This document shows, piece by piece, positions 1-7,445 of a stretch of 64,000 nt of DNA. Source of the DNA: Paenibacillus peoriae (GTDB lineage Bacteria > Bacillota > Bacilli > Paenibacillales > Paenibacillaceae); the NCBI RefSeq assembly GCF_022531965.1, contig NZ_CP092831.1:2322001-2386000 (forward strand), given 5' to 3'. Position 1 is the stretch's first letter. Each line of letters starts with the position of its first letter. The notes beneath the pieces are model-generated. The model worked only from the letters and a program-made list of their open reading frames with translations, searched no databases and was not told the origin of the DNA. The translations under genes and the position numbers were made by a program.

Positions 1-82
1 CTCTGAGAAAGCAGTCGTTCGTTCTTAACAGTAACAAGAAAGTATATCCAAAATATGTTTGCTACGGCAGGAGGCCATTACT

Positions 83-976
83 ATGCAAGTAGGATTAATT
101 GGTTTGGGAAAAATGGGTTTGAATCTCGGGAAAAATTTGATTGATCATAAGCATGAACTTGTCGCTTACGACGTCAATGCAGCCGCAATCCAAGAAATGA
201 AGGATTATGGAGCTAAAGGTGCTTCTACATTGGAAGAGCTTGTACAGGCAACTCAATCCCCTAGAGTATTATGGATCATGGTTCCTCACCAAATTGTTGA
301 TTCTGTGCTGGATCAGCTTCAACCGATGTTGTCCAAAGGGGACATCATTATTGAAGGTGGTAATTCTCATTACAAAGAGTCTATTGCTCGTCATGCCCGC
401 TTAAAAGAACATGGTATCAGCTTCATGGATGCTGGAACTTCAGGCGGGATGGAAGGCGCACGCAATGGCGCTTGTTATATGATCGGTGGCGATCCGGAAG
501 CTTGGGCGGTTGTTGAGCCTGTTTTCCGCGACACAGCAGTGGAAAATGGATATTTGTACGCAGGTAAATCCGGAAGCGGACATTTTCTGAAAATGGTTCA
601 TAACGGTGTGGAATACGGCATGATGGCTTCCATCGGTGAAGGATTTGAAGTGCTGGAAAAAAGCAACTTTGACTTTGATTATGAACAAGTAGCGCGTGTG
701 TGGAACAACGGTTCTGTTATCCGCTCTTGGTTGATGGGCTTAACTGAACGTGCATTCTCCAAAGATGCAAACCTGGACGAAATCCGTGGGGTTATGCACT
801 CTTCTGGTGAAGGAAAATGGACGGTTGAAGAAGCGTTGGACATTCAGGCTGCTACACCAGTTATTGCCTTGTCCCTGCTGATGCGCTACCGGTCTCTTGA
901 TGCGGACACGTTCAACGGGAAAGTGGTTGCTGCACTGCGTAATGAATTTGGCGGTCACGCGGTAGAAAAGAAGTAA
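83..976 (+). CDS. gnd: 6-phosphogluconate dehydrogenase, short NAD-type form
   Basis: A 297-residue protein that oxidatively decarboxylates 6-phosphogluconate to ribulose 5-phosphate in the cytoplasmic pentose phosphate pathway. The Rossmann motif GLGKMG is at residues 7-12, the substrate loops GGNSHYK at 92-98 and GTSGG at 118-122, and the catalytic lysine is K170 in KMVHNGVEYG. It ends in the family-typical NEFGGHAV. The length matches the short YqeC/GndA-type enzymes (about 300 residues) rather than the 470-residue form. ATG 83 is chosen because AGGAGG (69-74) lies 8 bases upstream; an in-frame ATG at 59 has no ribosome site. A lactonase for the preceding step is 3 kb downstream (3968). 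The family is clear; NAD preference is inferred from the short form. Confidence 0.95.
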   Translation: MQVGLIGLGKMGLNLGKNLIDHKHELVAYDVNAAAIQEMKDYGAKGASTLEELVQATQSPRVLWIMVPHQIVDSVLDQLQPMLSKGDIIIEGGNSHYKESIARHARLKEHGISFMDAGTSGGMEGARNGACYMIGGDPEAWAVVEPVFRDTAVENGYLYAGKSGSGHFLKMVHNGVEYGMMASIGEGFEVLEKSNFDFDYEQVARVWNNGSVIRSWLMGLTERAFSKDANLDEIRGVMHSSGEGKWTVEEALDIQAATPVIALSLLMRYRSLDADTFNGKVVAALRNEFGGHAVEKK

Positions 977-999
977 TAACAATATAAGTTAGTATCTAT

Positions 1000-1030
1000 C
1001 CCCGTAGCTTCACAACTGCGGGGATATTGC
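1000..1030 (+). terminator. probable terminator after gnd
   Basis: An 8-bp stem CCCCGTAG / CTGCGGGG (with one G-T pair) around an 8-base loop, followed by a short, impure T-rich stretch. It is weaker than the other terminators in the window. Confidence 0.5.
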
Positions 1031-1132
1031 TATATGTTTTGGCGTTTATTGGATTTTTGCATAACCTGCATATGCATATTTTTCCTTGTATATCCGCACA
1101 ATAGGTGAAAAAGGCGGAAGGGTGAATAGCAT

Positions 1133-1807
1133 ATGTGCAAAAGGTTTTCGTTATCGGCTGATTTAGATGAGGTGAGGGATCACTTTGGTATACAACGGGT
1201 GATGTATTATTACAAAACACGCTATAACATGAGTCCTACTCAGCATGTTCCAATTGTGCTGCATCAGGATGGAGAGCGGGTACTTGATGAATTTCGTTGG
1301 GGATTTATTCCCTACTGGGGCAAGGATTGTGTCAATGCAGACTTAAATACGGTTCGGGTAAATCCGAGTTATCGCAAGATGGCGGAAACCCGACGCTGTA
1401 TCATTCCATGCAATGGATTTTATTATTGGCGAAAATTAGGCAAACGCATGTGTGCTGTAAGGGTGGTACTGCCGGAACAGAAGATGTTTGCGGTCGCGGG
1501 GCTATATGAAGTATGGCATGATAGTCGTAAGGAGCCTTTACGCACCTGTACGATGATGACAGTTCATGCTAATACGGATATACGTGAATTCGATACCCGC
1601 ATGCCAGCTATTTTGGAAGCTGATCATATAGATTCATGGCTGGATCCGTCTGTCCAGAACATAGATGAGCTGCTGCCTCTATTGCGCACGTATGAGCAAG
1701 GCGACATGAACATCTATCCAGTGACCCCGCTGGTGGCCAATGATGAACATGATAACCGTGAATGTATTCAGGAAATGGATTTGCAGTGGTCCTGGATTAA
1801 ACCTTAA
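1133..1807 (+). CDS. SRAP/HMCES-family protein with altered active site
   Basis: 224 residues. SRAP proteins (YedK, HMCES, Bacillus YoqW) crosslink to abasic sites in single-stranded DNA through the amine and thiol of Cys2 after Met removal. Present here are MC at 1-2, the YNMSP segment (31-35), RWGFIPYW (55-62), N68, RRCIIPCNGF (87-96), AGLYEVW (122-128) and RMPAIL (156-161). Two residues important in the family are changed: the glutamate of GFYEW is Tyr98 (GFYYW), and the histidine of HxRMP is Asp154 (DTRMP). Cys2 and Asn68 are kept. ATG 1133 follows the purine-rich GGCGGAAGGGTGA. It stands alone, without neighbouring SOS genes. The fold assignment is solid; whether it still forms or reverses DNA-protein crosslinks is open. 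Confidence 0.88.
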   Translation: MCKRFSLSADLDEVRDHFGIQRVMYYYKTRYNMSPTQHVPIVLHQDGERVLDEFRWGFIPYWGKDCVNADLNTVRVNPSYRKMAETRRCIIPCNGFYYWRKLGKRMCAVRVVLPEQKMFAVAGLYEVWHDSRKEPLRTCTMMTVHANTDIREFDTRMPAILEADHIDSWLDPSVQNIDELLPLLRTYEQGDMNIYPVTPLVANDEHDNRECIQEMDLQWSWIKP

Positions 1808-1945
1808 ATGTATGGAGATTTTCATCCATTATTGATCATAAGCTTCCCGCCACCTGCATAGGTATGTATTGGGGAACAAGCGTCATGATCCGGGGAGAGG
1901 GGAAACGGCCGAAGGAGTATCTCATATGGGATGGAGGCGATTGGA

Positions 1946-2017
1946 ATGAGTAACGATACACTCATCCAGCTGCTGGTGCTCATGGTGACGATCATCGGTC
2001 TGGTCCAAAACCGGTAA
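1946..2017 (+). CDS. possible 23-residue hydrophobic peptide (holin-like toxin type)
   Basis: A short reading frame, MSNDTLIQLLVLMVTIIGLV plus a short polar tail, with GGAGG (1933-1937) 8 bases before ATG 1946. It is one transmembrane helix with a charged end and is followed directly by a strong terminator (2036-2070). An in-frame ATG at 1931 would add five residues. The size and shape resemble the TxpA/BsrG/Fst-like 'holin-like toxin' peptides of type I toxin-antitoxin loci. No antisense RNA promoter was identified, so the assignment is tentative. The 138 bases between the SRAP gene and this frame show nothing else recognisable. Confidence 0.4.
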   Translation: MSNDTLIQLLVLMVTIIGLVQNR

Positions 2018-2035
2018 GTGGCAGGTTCCAGAAGG

Positions 2036-2070
2036 CGGGAGAATTGCCGTAGGCAATCTTCCGTTTTTTT
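2036..2070 (+). terminator. Rho-independent terminator
   Basis: A GC-rich inverted repeat, CGGGAGAATTGCC / GGCAATCTTCCG with a GTA loop, followed by seven T. It closes the transcript carrying the small hydrophobic peptide, or readthrough from the SRAP gene. Confidence 0.85.
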
Positions 2071-2107
2071 CTGTGTTAAAAAGCTCGCAGATTAAGGAAG
2101 CTTACGG

Positions 2108-2144
2108 TACAATAGATGCTAGGATACAGGTGACAAGACACCTG
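2108..2144 (+). promoter_or_regulatory. niaP promoter element and candidate NiaR operator
   Basis: A TACAAT -10 hexamer at 2108-2113 has no clear -35. It is followed 13 bases later by a perfect inverted repeat, CAGGTG (2127-2132) - ACAAGA - CACCTG (2139-2144). This lies where a repressor would block the transferred transcript into the NiaP-like transporter gene. The CAGGTG/CACCTG arms resemble, as far as I recall, the binding signal of the niacin-responsive repressor NiaR (YrxA) of Bacillales. The palindrome is visible; the regulator is inferred. Confidence 0.55.
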
Positions 2145-2187
2145 AATATACGTCTACATACGATATATTTTTAAGGGAGAGCGAATC

Positions 2188-3396
2188 ATGAGTGACTTAA
2201 CTTCATTACCACCAGCCAAAAAAAGAAAATTGCTGTTCAGTGCAGGGCTTAGCTGGCTGTTTGATGCTATGGATGTAGGGCTGCTTTCATTTATAGTCGC
2301 AGCGTTGGCAAAGGAGTGGCATCTGGGATCTGAGCAAATTGGACTGCTGACTGCAATGAATTCGATAGGAATGGTGTTCGGAGCCGCTATGGCGGGGATT
2401 TTGGCTGATCGTTACGGCAGACGCGCCATTTTAGTGTGGACATTGTTGATCTTTTCTATTGCCAGCGGCTTATCAGCTTTGGCGACAGGCCTCGGAATGC
2501 TGCTGGTGCTGCGTTTTATTGCTGGTGCAGGCTTGGGCGGGGAATTGCCGGTTGCTTCGACGCTGGTGTCAGAATCAGTGCCTGTGAAAGAACGAGGGAG
2601 AGCGGTTGTGCTGCTGGAAAGCTTCTGGGCGGCAGGCTGGATCCTTTCGGCTCTTATTGCTTATTTTGTTATTCCAAAGTATGGTTGGCAAATGGCATTT
2701 ATTCTCGGCGCAGTACCTGCGCTGTACGCTCTTTATCTGCGTAGAGCTATTGATGATTCACCGCGTTACAAGCTGCAAAGCGTTAAACTTCCGCTGCGTG
2801 CACGATTGGCTTCGATTTGGTCGGGACCTAATCGCAAGTCTACGCTGATGCTGTGGATTTTATGGTTCACAGTTGTATTTTCATACTACGGCATGTTCCT
2901 GTGGCTACCTAGCATTATGTTTATGAAAGGCTTCGAACTGGTTAAAAGCTTTGAGTATGTGCTGATCATGACGCTTGCCCAACTCCCAGGTTACTTTACC
3001 GCCGCCTATCTAATTGAAAAGCTGGGCCGCAAATTCGTACTGATCATCTACTTGCTGCTCACAGCCGTGTCTGCCATTTGGTTTGGCACCTCGGAAACGG
3101 CGGGAATGCTGCTAGCTGCTGGTATCTGCTTGTCCTTTTTTAATCTCGGTGCATGGGGAGCCATGTACGCCTATACACCAGAATTGTACCCGACAGCCGT
3201 CCGTTCAACCGGTGTGGGTATGGCGGCTGCGTTTGGTCGTATTGGAGGCGTTATCGGGCCTTTTGCAGTCGGTATACTCGTAGGACAGGGCGTAGTGTTA
3301 CCATCTATCTTTGTGATTTTCTTCGTAGCTATCTTGATCGGAGCAGCGGCTGTATGGTTGCTGGGTACGGAAACCAAAAATCAGGAGATTGACTAA
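2188..3396 (+). CDS. niaP: MFS transporter, NiaP/YceI-like (niacin or aromatic acid uptake)
   Basis: 402 residues, twelve hydrophobic segments, major facilitator superfamily. The N-terminal pattern LSWLFDAMDVGLLSF, the first-loop motif GILADRYGRRAI and GAGLGGELPVASTLVSE are characteristic of Bacillus YceI/NiaP and related aromatic-acid:proton symporters. AAGGGAG precedes ATG 2188. It is transcribed alone behind a palindromic operator (2127-2144), which supports niacin-linked control and hence nicotinate as substrate. Other substrates of the family (benzoate, hydroxybenzoate, shikimate) cannot be excluded from sequence. Downstream is an OsmC gene 55 bases away, possibly co-transcribed. Confidence 0.82.
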   Translation: MSDLTSLPPAKKRKLLFSAGLSWLFDAMDVGLLSFIVAALAKEWHLGSEQIGLLTAMNSIGMVFGAAMAGILADRYGRRAILVWTLLIFSIASGLSALATGLGMLLVLRFIAGAGLGGELPVASTLVSESVPVKERGRAVVLLESFWAAGWILSALIAYFVIPKYGWQMAFILGAVPALYALYLRRAIDDSPRYKLQSVKLPLRARLASIWSGPNRKSTLMLWILWFTVVFSYYGMFLWLPSIMFMKGFELVKSFEYVLIMTLAQLPGYFTAAYLIEKLGRKFVLIIYLLLTAVSAIWFGTSETAGMLLAAGICLSFFNLGAWGAMYAYTPELYPTAVRSTGVGMAAAFGRIGGVIGPFAVGILVGQGVVLPSIFVIFFVAILIGAAAVWLLGTETKNQEID

Positions 3397-3451
3397 CCTT
3401 TACATTCACCTGTGTGAAGATTCATAATATAAGAGAGAGGAGTGACCTGAA

Positions 3452-3898
3452 ATGGAGCATACCTTTCTGCTCAAGGCAGACTGGAACGGGGGGCGCAACA
3501 GTGACGGTCGTATTGAGGCTGGACAGTTGCGGACTGCAATTTCGATCCCGGCCGAGATGGGAGGCCCTGGTGTGGGCACCAATCCAGATGAAATGCTGCT
3601 CGGTGCCGCCGCTACCTGCTATTTGATTACTTTGGCGGCGATGATGGAGCGCGCGAGTCTCCCGGTGGCGTCACTGGCGCTGGAATCCGAAGGGATTGTC
3701 GATGTAACGAACAATATTTTTACATATCGCCGAATTGTGCATCGTCCGCAGGTTCAATTGGCCGCCGATGCGACAGAATCACAGATCGAACAAGCATTGC
3801 GACTGGCAGAGCAGGCAGAAACCTCATGCATGATCTCGCGTGCTGTAGCGGGAAATGTGACGTTGTCCACAGAGCCCGTGGTGGAGCGCGCCTCTTAA
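3452..3898 (+). CDS. OsmC/Ohr-family peroxide-reducing protein
   Basis: 148 residues, OsmC-like fold. The two redox cysteines are Cys56 (in GAAATCYL) and Cys126 (in ETSCMIS), spaced as in OsmC/YhfA proteins that reduce organic hydroperoxides through a cysteine pair. The start is ATG 3452 behind GAGAGGAGTGA. There is no signal sequence, so it is cytoplasmic. The second half lacks the typical Ohr ending, favouring the OsmC/YhfA (SACOL1771-like) subgroup. It may be read together with the upstream transporter. Confidence 0.85.
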   Translation: MEHTFLLKADWNGGRNSDGRIEAGQLRTAISIPAEMGGPGVGTNPDEMLLGAAATCYLITLAAMMERASLPVASLALESEGIVDVTNNIFTYRRIVHRPQVQLAADATESQIEQALRLAEQAETSCMISRAVAGNVTLSTEPVVERAS

Positions 3899-3967
3899 AG
3901 CGATATCTGTAACAGGAGCAATCATTCTAATTGCCCATCATTTTTTTAATCCAAGGAGGACACAACC

Positions 3968-5053
3968 ATGACAGCGCAACAAAAATTGCTCGTATTCGCA
4001 GGCTCTTACGCCGAATTGGAAGGTAACGGAGTTTATTCGTATACTTTTAATGAACAGACAGGAGCACTTACACTACAGGATGAGTTCTCCGGCTTGAAAA
4101 ATCCTACATTCCTGAATGTGGACGTCAAAAATCGGAAGCTGTATTCCATTGGGGAGACGACTTCTGCTGCAGGAGCAAAAGTAGGCGAAGCTTCTGCTTT
4201 CGAAATTGATCCAGTTAAAGGAACATTTACATTGCTGAATCGTGCGGAAAACGTGGGTGCAACAACTTGCCACATTCAGCGTGATCCATCTGATCGTTAC
4301 CTTATTGTAGTCAGCTACCACGGAGGTATGGTGGGACTGGTGTCTCTGACTGAGGACGGACGTATTGGTGAGTTGCTGGATGTTAAACAGCACGAGGGCA
4401 AAGGAGCGCACCCTGAACGTCAGGATCGTCCACATCCACATTCCAGTTTCTTTAGTCCAGATGGTCGCTTCCTGTTCGTACAAGATCTCGGTCTGGATCT
4501 GATCCGTGTTTATACCATTGATGACAGCAAAGGACAACTGGTGCTTCATGGTGAAACGAAAACCCATGCAGGTGCAGGTCCACGTCATTTGACGTTCCAC
4601 CCAAATGGTAAATTTGCTTTTGTCATTAACGAAGTGGATTCTTCCATTACTTCTTTTGCATATGATGCAGAGGCTGGTAAGCTCACTGAGCTTGAGAGCG
4701 TACCGACATTGCCGTCTGACTTTACAGGTGAAAACACAACTGCTGAAGTTGCAATTTCGGAGGATGGAGCTTATCTGTACGGTTCCAACCGTGGGCATGA
4801 CAGCATTGTGGTATACGCTGTAGACGGAGCAACTGGCAAGCTGAGATTGGTGGAGCATGTATCTGCCGAAGGAGAGCATCCACGCCATTTTGCATTGACT
4901 CCAAATGGTAACCATATGCTCGTGGCCAACCGCGACACCAATAACATCGTTACGTTCAAAGTGGACAAGGCAAGTGGACGCTTGACCTACACCGGGCAAC
5001 AAGTAACCGTGTCCAAGCCAGTATGCGTACAGCCTTTTTACTTTTCTGTATAA
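3968..5053 (+). CDS. pgl: lactonase family protein (6-phosphogluconolactonase, YkgB/Pgl type)
   Basis: 361 residues forming a seven-bladed beta-propeller, as shown by repeated segments such as FAGSYAELEGNGVYSYTF, HPHSSFFSPDGRFLF, GPRHLTFHPNGKFAF and HPRHFALTPNGNHMLV. The family hydrolyses 6-phosphoglucono-1,5-lactone, feeding the dehydrogenase at 83. ATG 3968 has AAGGAGG 8-9 bases upstream. Members of this PF10282 family also include other sugar lactonases; the nearby 6-phosphogluconate dehydrogenase supports, but does not prove, the pentose phosphate role. Confidence 0.85.
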   Translation: MTAQQKLLVFAGSYAELEGNGVYSYTFNEQTGALTLQDEFSGLKNPTFLNVDVKNRKLYSIGETTSAAGAKVGEASAFEIDPVKGTFTLLNRAENVGATTCHIQRDPSDRYLIVVSYHGGMVGLVSLTEDGRIGELLDVKQHEGKGAHPERQDRPHPHSSFFSPDGRFLFVQDLGLDLIRVYTIDDSKGQLVLHGETKTHAGAGPRHLTFHPNGKFAFVINEVDSSITSFAYDAEAGKLTELESVPTLPSDFTGENTTAEVAISEDGAYLYGSNRGHDSIVVYAVDGATGKLRLVEHVSAEGEHPRHFALTPNGNHMLVANRDTNNIVTFKVDKASGRLTYTGQQVTVSKPVCVQPFYFSV

Positions 5054-5064
5054 AAATTAGGAAA

Positions 5065-5130
5065 TGCCCCCAGATTTCTTGTTTGTATGTTCAAGGGTAG
5101 AAATCCAGGGGCAAAGGCGAACGCTCCGCT
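5065..5130. repeat. structured intergenic repeat, copy 1 (short form)
   Basis: Imperfect stem TGCCCCCAGATTTCT (5065-5079) / AGAAATCCAGGGGCA (5099-5113), 13 of 15 positions paired around a 19-base loop. It runs straight into GGCAAAGGCGAACGC-T-CCGCT (5110-5130). The same 21-base tail with one mismatch occurs at 47934-47954 beside another hairpin of different sequence. It lies directly after the lactonase gene. Confidence 0.7.
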
Positions 5131-5211
5131 GCTTTAATGCTTTGACAGCCATTGAATATGTATATGTTGATGGTACTAATAGATTAACCAAGCATAGAAA
5201 AATTGTTAGTG

Positions 5212-5250
5212 AAAACGGCTCGTAGGATAACCTACAGCCGTTTTTATTTT
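5212..5250 (+). terminator. Rho-independent terminator
   Basis: Stem AAAACGGCT-C-GTAGG / CCTAC-AGCCGTTTT with an ATAA loop and a T-rich tail. It ends the transcript that starts with the lactonase gene and passes through the repeat element. The 290 bases from here to 5541 hold no gene that I can recognise. Confidence 0.85.
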
Positions 5251-5541
5251 AGGGCTTAGTCATTTCTAAAGAAGTCACTAACTACGAAAATAAACTAAAA
5301 TTTTAAGGTTACAAATAAGATACGAATAATATCGGTAGGAAAAGGGTACATATGTTATAAGCGGGACAAGAAGCCCTCAAGCACTCCGATAATGTAAATC
5401 TAGGACAAGCATTGTGAGTTCCATATAAGAGGTAGAGGCTTTAAATAAAATATTATATTTGACCTACCATCTGTTCGCGTAGTGGGCCACACAAATCGAC
5501 AGCGTTGGATTGCATGTATTTCTACAGGAGGAGGAATTCTC

Positions 5542-5697
5542 ATGAAAATTATCATTACACAAAAGGAAGCCGTCGACAAAGGAATATGGACAGAGATCAT
5601 GGGGATGTTTGCTGTAACCAAAGAGGACGAAGTATGGCAAAATGAGGAGTTTATTCTCACCGAAGAACAGGCACGTCAGGTCGGGTTATTAAGATAG
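5542..5697 (+). CDS. small hypothetical protein, 51 residues
   Basis: A 51-residue acidic, soluble protein beginning MKIIITQKEAVDKGIW. It starts at ATG 5542 behind an excellent ribosome site (AGGAGGAGG at 5526-5534), which is why this frame is accepted. No known motif, signal peptide or membrane segment. It contains two tryptophans and an acidic stretch ending EEQARQVGLL. It looks like one of the small conserved Paenibacillus proteins of unknown function; function not assigned. Confidence 0.65.
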   Translation: MKIIITQKEAVDKGIWTEIMGMFAVTKEDEVWQNEEFILTEEQARQVGLLR

Positions 5698-5724
5698 CAA
5701 AGATAAATAGGACATGTTATCAAG

Positions 5725-5745
5725 TTTTAAGACCAAGTCTTAAAA
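5725..5745. terminator. AT-rich hairpin after the 51-aa gene
   Basis: A perfect 9-bp stem TTTTAAGAC / GTCTTAAAA with a CAA loop, 28 bases behind the stop codon. There is no T-run on the plus strand directly after it, so termination is uncertain. Confidence 0.4.
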
Positions 5746-5870
5746 AATCGTAACTTCTTTTTTATGTATCTGATACACTTTTTAACCGTGCAACGTTTAT
5801 GATAAGTACACAAGGGTAATGAAGCTTACAGACACCGTGTACATACCCAAACGGCAAGGAGAGATCAGAC

Positions 5871-6380
5871 ATGATGAAACTAGCTTCGAAATGGACCGTA
5901 TTGGCTTTAATGATGATGCTGATTACGACGGCAGGAGCAACAGCGCAAGGCTACACGCCTGTCGCAGCTGCTGAAAATCAGGAGACCGTATATATAAACC
6001 AAATGGAGATTCGTGACGGACAAATTTATTTGTCGGCAGACCCGATTGAATGGTATGAAGGCGCGGCGGCAGACAAAGCATTTGTGGAGCATGAAGGAAA
6101 TACAGGATTGGATGGAGCGCCGGATGGCTACTACATCGTAAACAATTCCGTGCAAAATGACGTGTATCAGGTTGCACCAGATGCTTCGGTAGAGGTGCAG
6201 ATTTATGATCACACGGGTAACATAGAAGATACAGACGTACAATGGAACGAATCGATTCCGCTGACACAGTTTGAGAAGGATTTTGCAAAAAAGGACGTTC
6301 TGGACCTCAGTCAATTTCCATACCATGTTACGCTTCGTGACGGTAAAGTTGTAAAAATCGTGCAGCAATTCATTCCTTAA
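5871..6380 (+). CDS. secreted hypothetical protein
   Basis: 169 residues with a Sec signal peptide: basic start MMKLASK, hydrophobic core of about 15 residues, and probable cleavage after ATAQG or GATA-Q near residue 26. The mature part is acidic, with no cysteines and no recognised domain; segments such as MEIRDGQIYLSADPIEW and HVTLRDGKVVKIVQQFIP suggest a small beta-rich extracellular domain. ATG 5871 is 9 bases behind AAGGAG (5856-5861). It is a single-gene transcript closed by the terminator at 6409-6455. Function unknown. Confidence 0.8.
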   Translation: MMKLASKWTVLALMMMLITTAGATAQGYTPVAAAENQETVYINQMEIRDGQIYLSADPIEWYEGAAADKAFVEHEGNTGLDGAPDGYYIVNNSVQNDVYQVAPDASVEVQIYDHTGNIEDTDVQWNESIPLTQFEKDFAKKDVLDLSQFPYHVTLRDGKVVKIVQQFIP

Positions 6381-6408
6381 AATAGAAGTAATCGTAATCT
6401 CATATCAC

Positions 6409-6455
6409 AAACACGTGCTTCACTTGATTACAGATCAGGGGAGCACGTGTTTTTA
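6409..6455 (+). terminator. terminator of the secreted-protein gene
   Basis: AAACACGTGCT / AGCACGTGTTT, 11 bp, followed by a T-rich run. The A-run on the opposite side would let it work in both directions. Confidence 0.85.
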
Positions 6456-6463
6456 TATTTTAT

Positions 6464-6510
6464 AACAAAAAAGAGGATATCCAGCCCATATAGGGCGCGG
6501 ATATCCTCTT
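6464..6510 (-). terminator. terminator of azoR
   Basis: A perfect 12-bp stem AAGAGGATATCC / GGATATCCTCTT (6471-6482 and 6499-6510). On the minus strand it is followed by six or more T, so it terminates the azoreductase gene. Confidence 0.88.
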
Positions 6511-6527
6511 CCCTTCATAATATATGA

Positions 6528-7154
6528 TTAGAACGATTTTGCTGTGTCTACTGCACGTTGTACAGCAGAAGCAACGATTTCTTGTGCTTGATCTGGAGCT
6601 TGGTTATGTCCTTCCAGTACAACCTTCACGATGTCTTTCACGCCGAAGAAGGTTAAAATGTTACTCATGAAGTTCAAGGACATTTCAGCTGCAGCAGCTG
6701 GTCCTTCGGAATAAACGCCGCCTCTTGCATTCAACAGGGCTACTTTAGTTTCAGTTACAAGACCCACAGGACCCTCAGCAGTGTATTTGAATGTTTTACC
6801 AGCTTGGTTCAGGTAGTCAATGTACGTATGCAGTACAGCTGGAATCGTCATGTTCCAGAGCGGGAAAGCAAATACGACTTTGTCTGCTGCCAGGAATTGA
6901 TCCAGGTAGCCATTAGCGATGTTTGCCAGGCGAGCTTCTTCTGCGTTCAGCTCCATGCCTCTAGCGGATTTGAACGTGCCGTTGATCATGTTAGCGTTCA
7001 AATAAGGAAGCTCGACGGAGAACAGGTCCAGCTCAGTGATTTCATCAGATGGGTGGGAAGATTTGTAGCTTTCCACGAATGCGTTATACAATTTAACTGT
7101 TGCAGATTCTTCAGCTGTACGATCATTAGCTTTGACAAATAATACTTTAGACAT
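6528..7154 (-). CDS. azoR: FMN-dependent NADH-azoreductase
   Basis: 208 residues, flavodoxin-like fold. It reduces azo bonds and quinones by two electrons with NADH, protecting against electrophile stress. Family landmarks: MSKVLFVKANDR start, FPLWNMTIPAVLHTYIDYLNQAGKTF (FMN and dimer region, about 95-121) and LLNARGGVYSEG. The GGGGGAAA ribosome site is just upstream of ATG 7154. It is a single gene with its own promoter, operator-like palindrome and direct repeats (7171-7242). In Bacillus, azoR homologues are controlled by HxlR/MarR-type sensors such as YodB, which suits this promoter layout. Confidence 0.95.
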   Translation of the reverse strand: MSKVLFVKANDRTAEESATVKLYNAFVESYKSSHPSDEITELDLFSVELPYLNANMINGTFKSARGMELNAEEARLANIANGYLDQFLAADKVVFAFPLWNMTIPAVLHTYIDYLNQAGKTFKYTAEGPVGLVTETKVALLNARGGVYSEGPAAAAEMSLNFMSNILTFFGVKDIVKVVLEGHNQAPDQAQEIVASAVQRAVDTAKSF

Positions 7155-7170
7155 AATTTATTTCCCCCTA

Positions 7171-7204
7171 AGTAAGTTGAATAAGTAAGTTAAGTTAGTA
7201 AGTT
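7171..7204 (-). repeat. three direct octamers in the azoR leader
   Basis: AGTAAGTT occurs at 7171-7178, 7184-7191 and 7197-7204, an exact 13-base period. The repeats sit between the predicted transcription start (near 7206, minus strand) and the azoR start codon, where a repressor array would act. Confidence 0.75.
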
Positions 7205-7208
7205 ACCA

Positions 7209-7242
7209 TGTAATATTACAATATAAAGATAATATCTGTCAA
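7209..7242 (-). promoter_or_regulatory. azoR promoter with overlapping palindrome
   Basis: On the minus strand, TTGACA (7242-7237), an 18-base spacer and TAATAT (7218-7213). A perfect 12-bp palindrome TGTAATATTACA (7209-7220) covers the -10 hexamer, as expected for a MarR/HxlR-type operator. Confidence 0.65.
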
Positions 7243-7394
7243 CGCTTTTATATTAAATTTACTTTGAAAAGCTACTTTATTTTTTACACTGTAAAATTCA
7301 AGTGTTTCTTTTGCAAAATATCAGTTTTGCGGTAAAATTTAAATGTAAAGTCTAATGAAGAGAATAGTTTAAGTAGGCGAAGAAGGAAATGAAC

Positions 7395-7420
7395 ATGGTG
7401 CCAGCAAGATTTGGCACCAT
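7395..7420 (+). promoter_or_regulatory. hairpin in the racE leader
   Basis: A perfect 9-bp stem ATGGTGCCA / TGGCACCAT around an 8-base loop, 25 bases before the racE start. It has no T-run, so it is more likely an operator or a translation-affecting RNA hairpin than a terminator. Confidence 0.45.
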
Positions 7421-7445
7421 AGTTGAATGAAAAAAGGTGAGTAGC

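Noticed and set aside
1926-1949. Seven-codon frame (ATG 1926) overlapping the small hydrophobic peptide
   Set aside because: Has a fair AAGGAG but is too short to claim; mentioned only as possible coupling.
4073-5002. 309-codon minus-strand frame opposite the lactonase gene
   Set aside because: Shadow of the beta-propeller gene: no ribosome site, no domain, and cysteine/histidine-rich composition typical of antisense frames.
5150-5200. Resemblance of TGGTACTAATAGATTAACC to the 3' end of 23S rRNA
   Set aside because: Only a dozen bases agree and no further rRNA-like sequence surrounds it; treated as chance.
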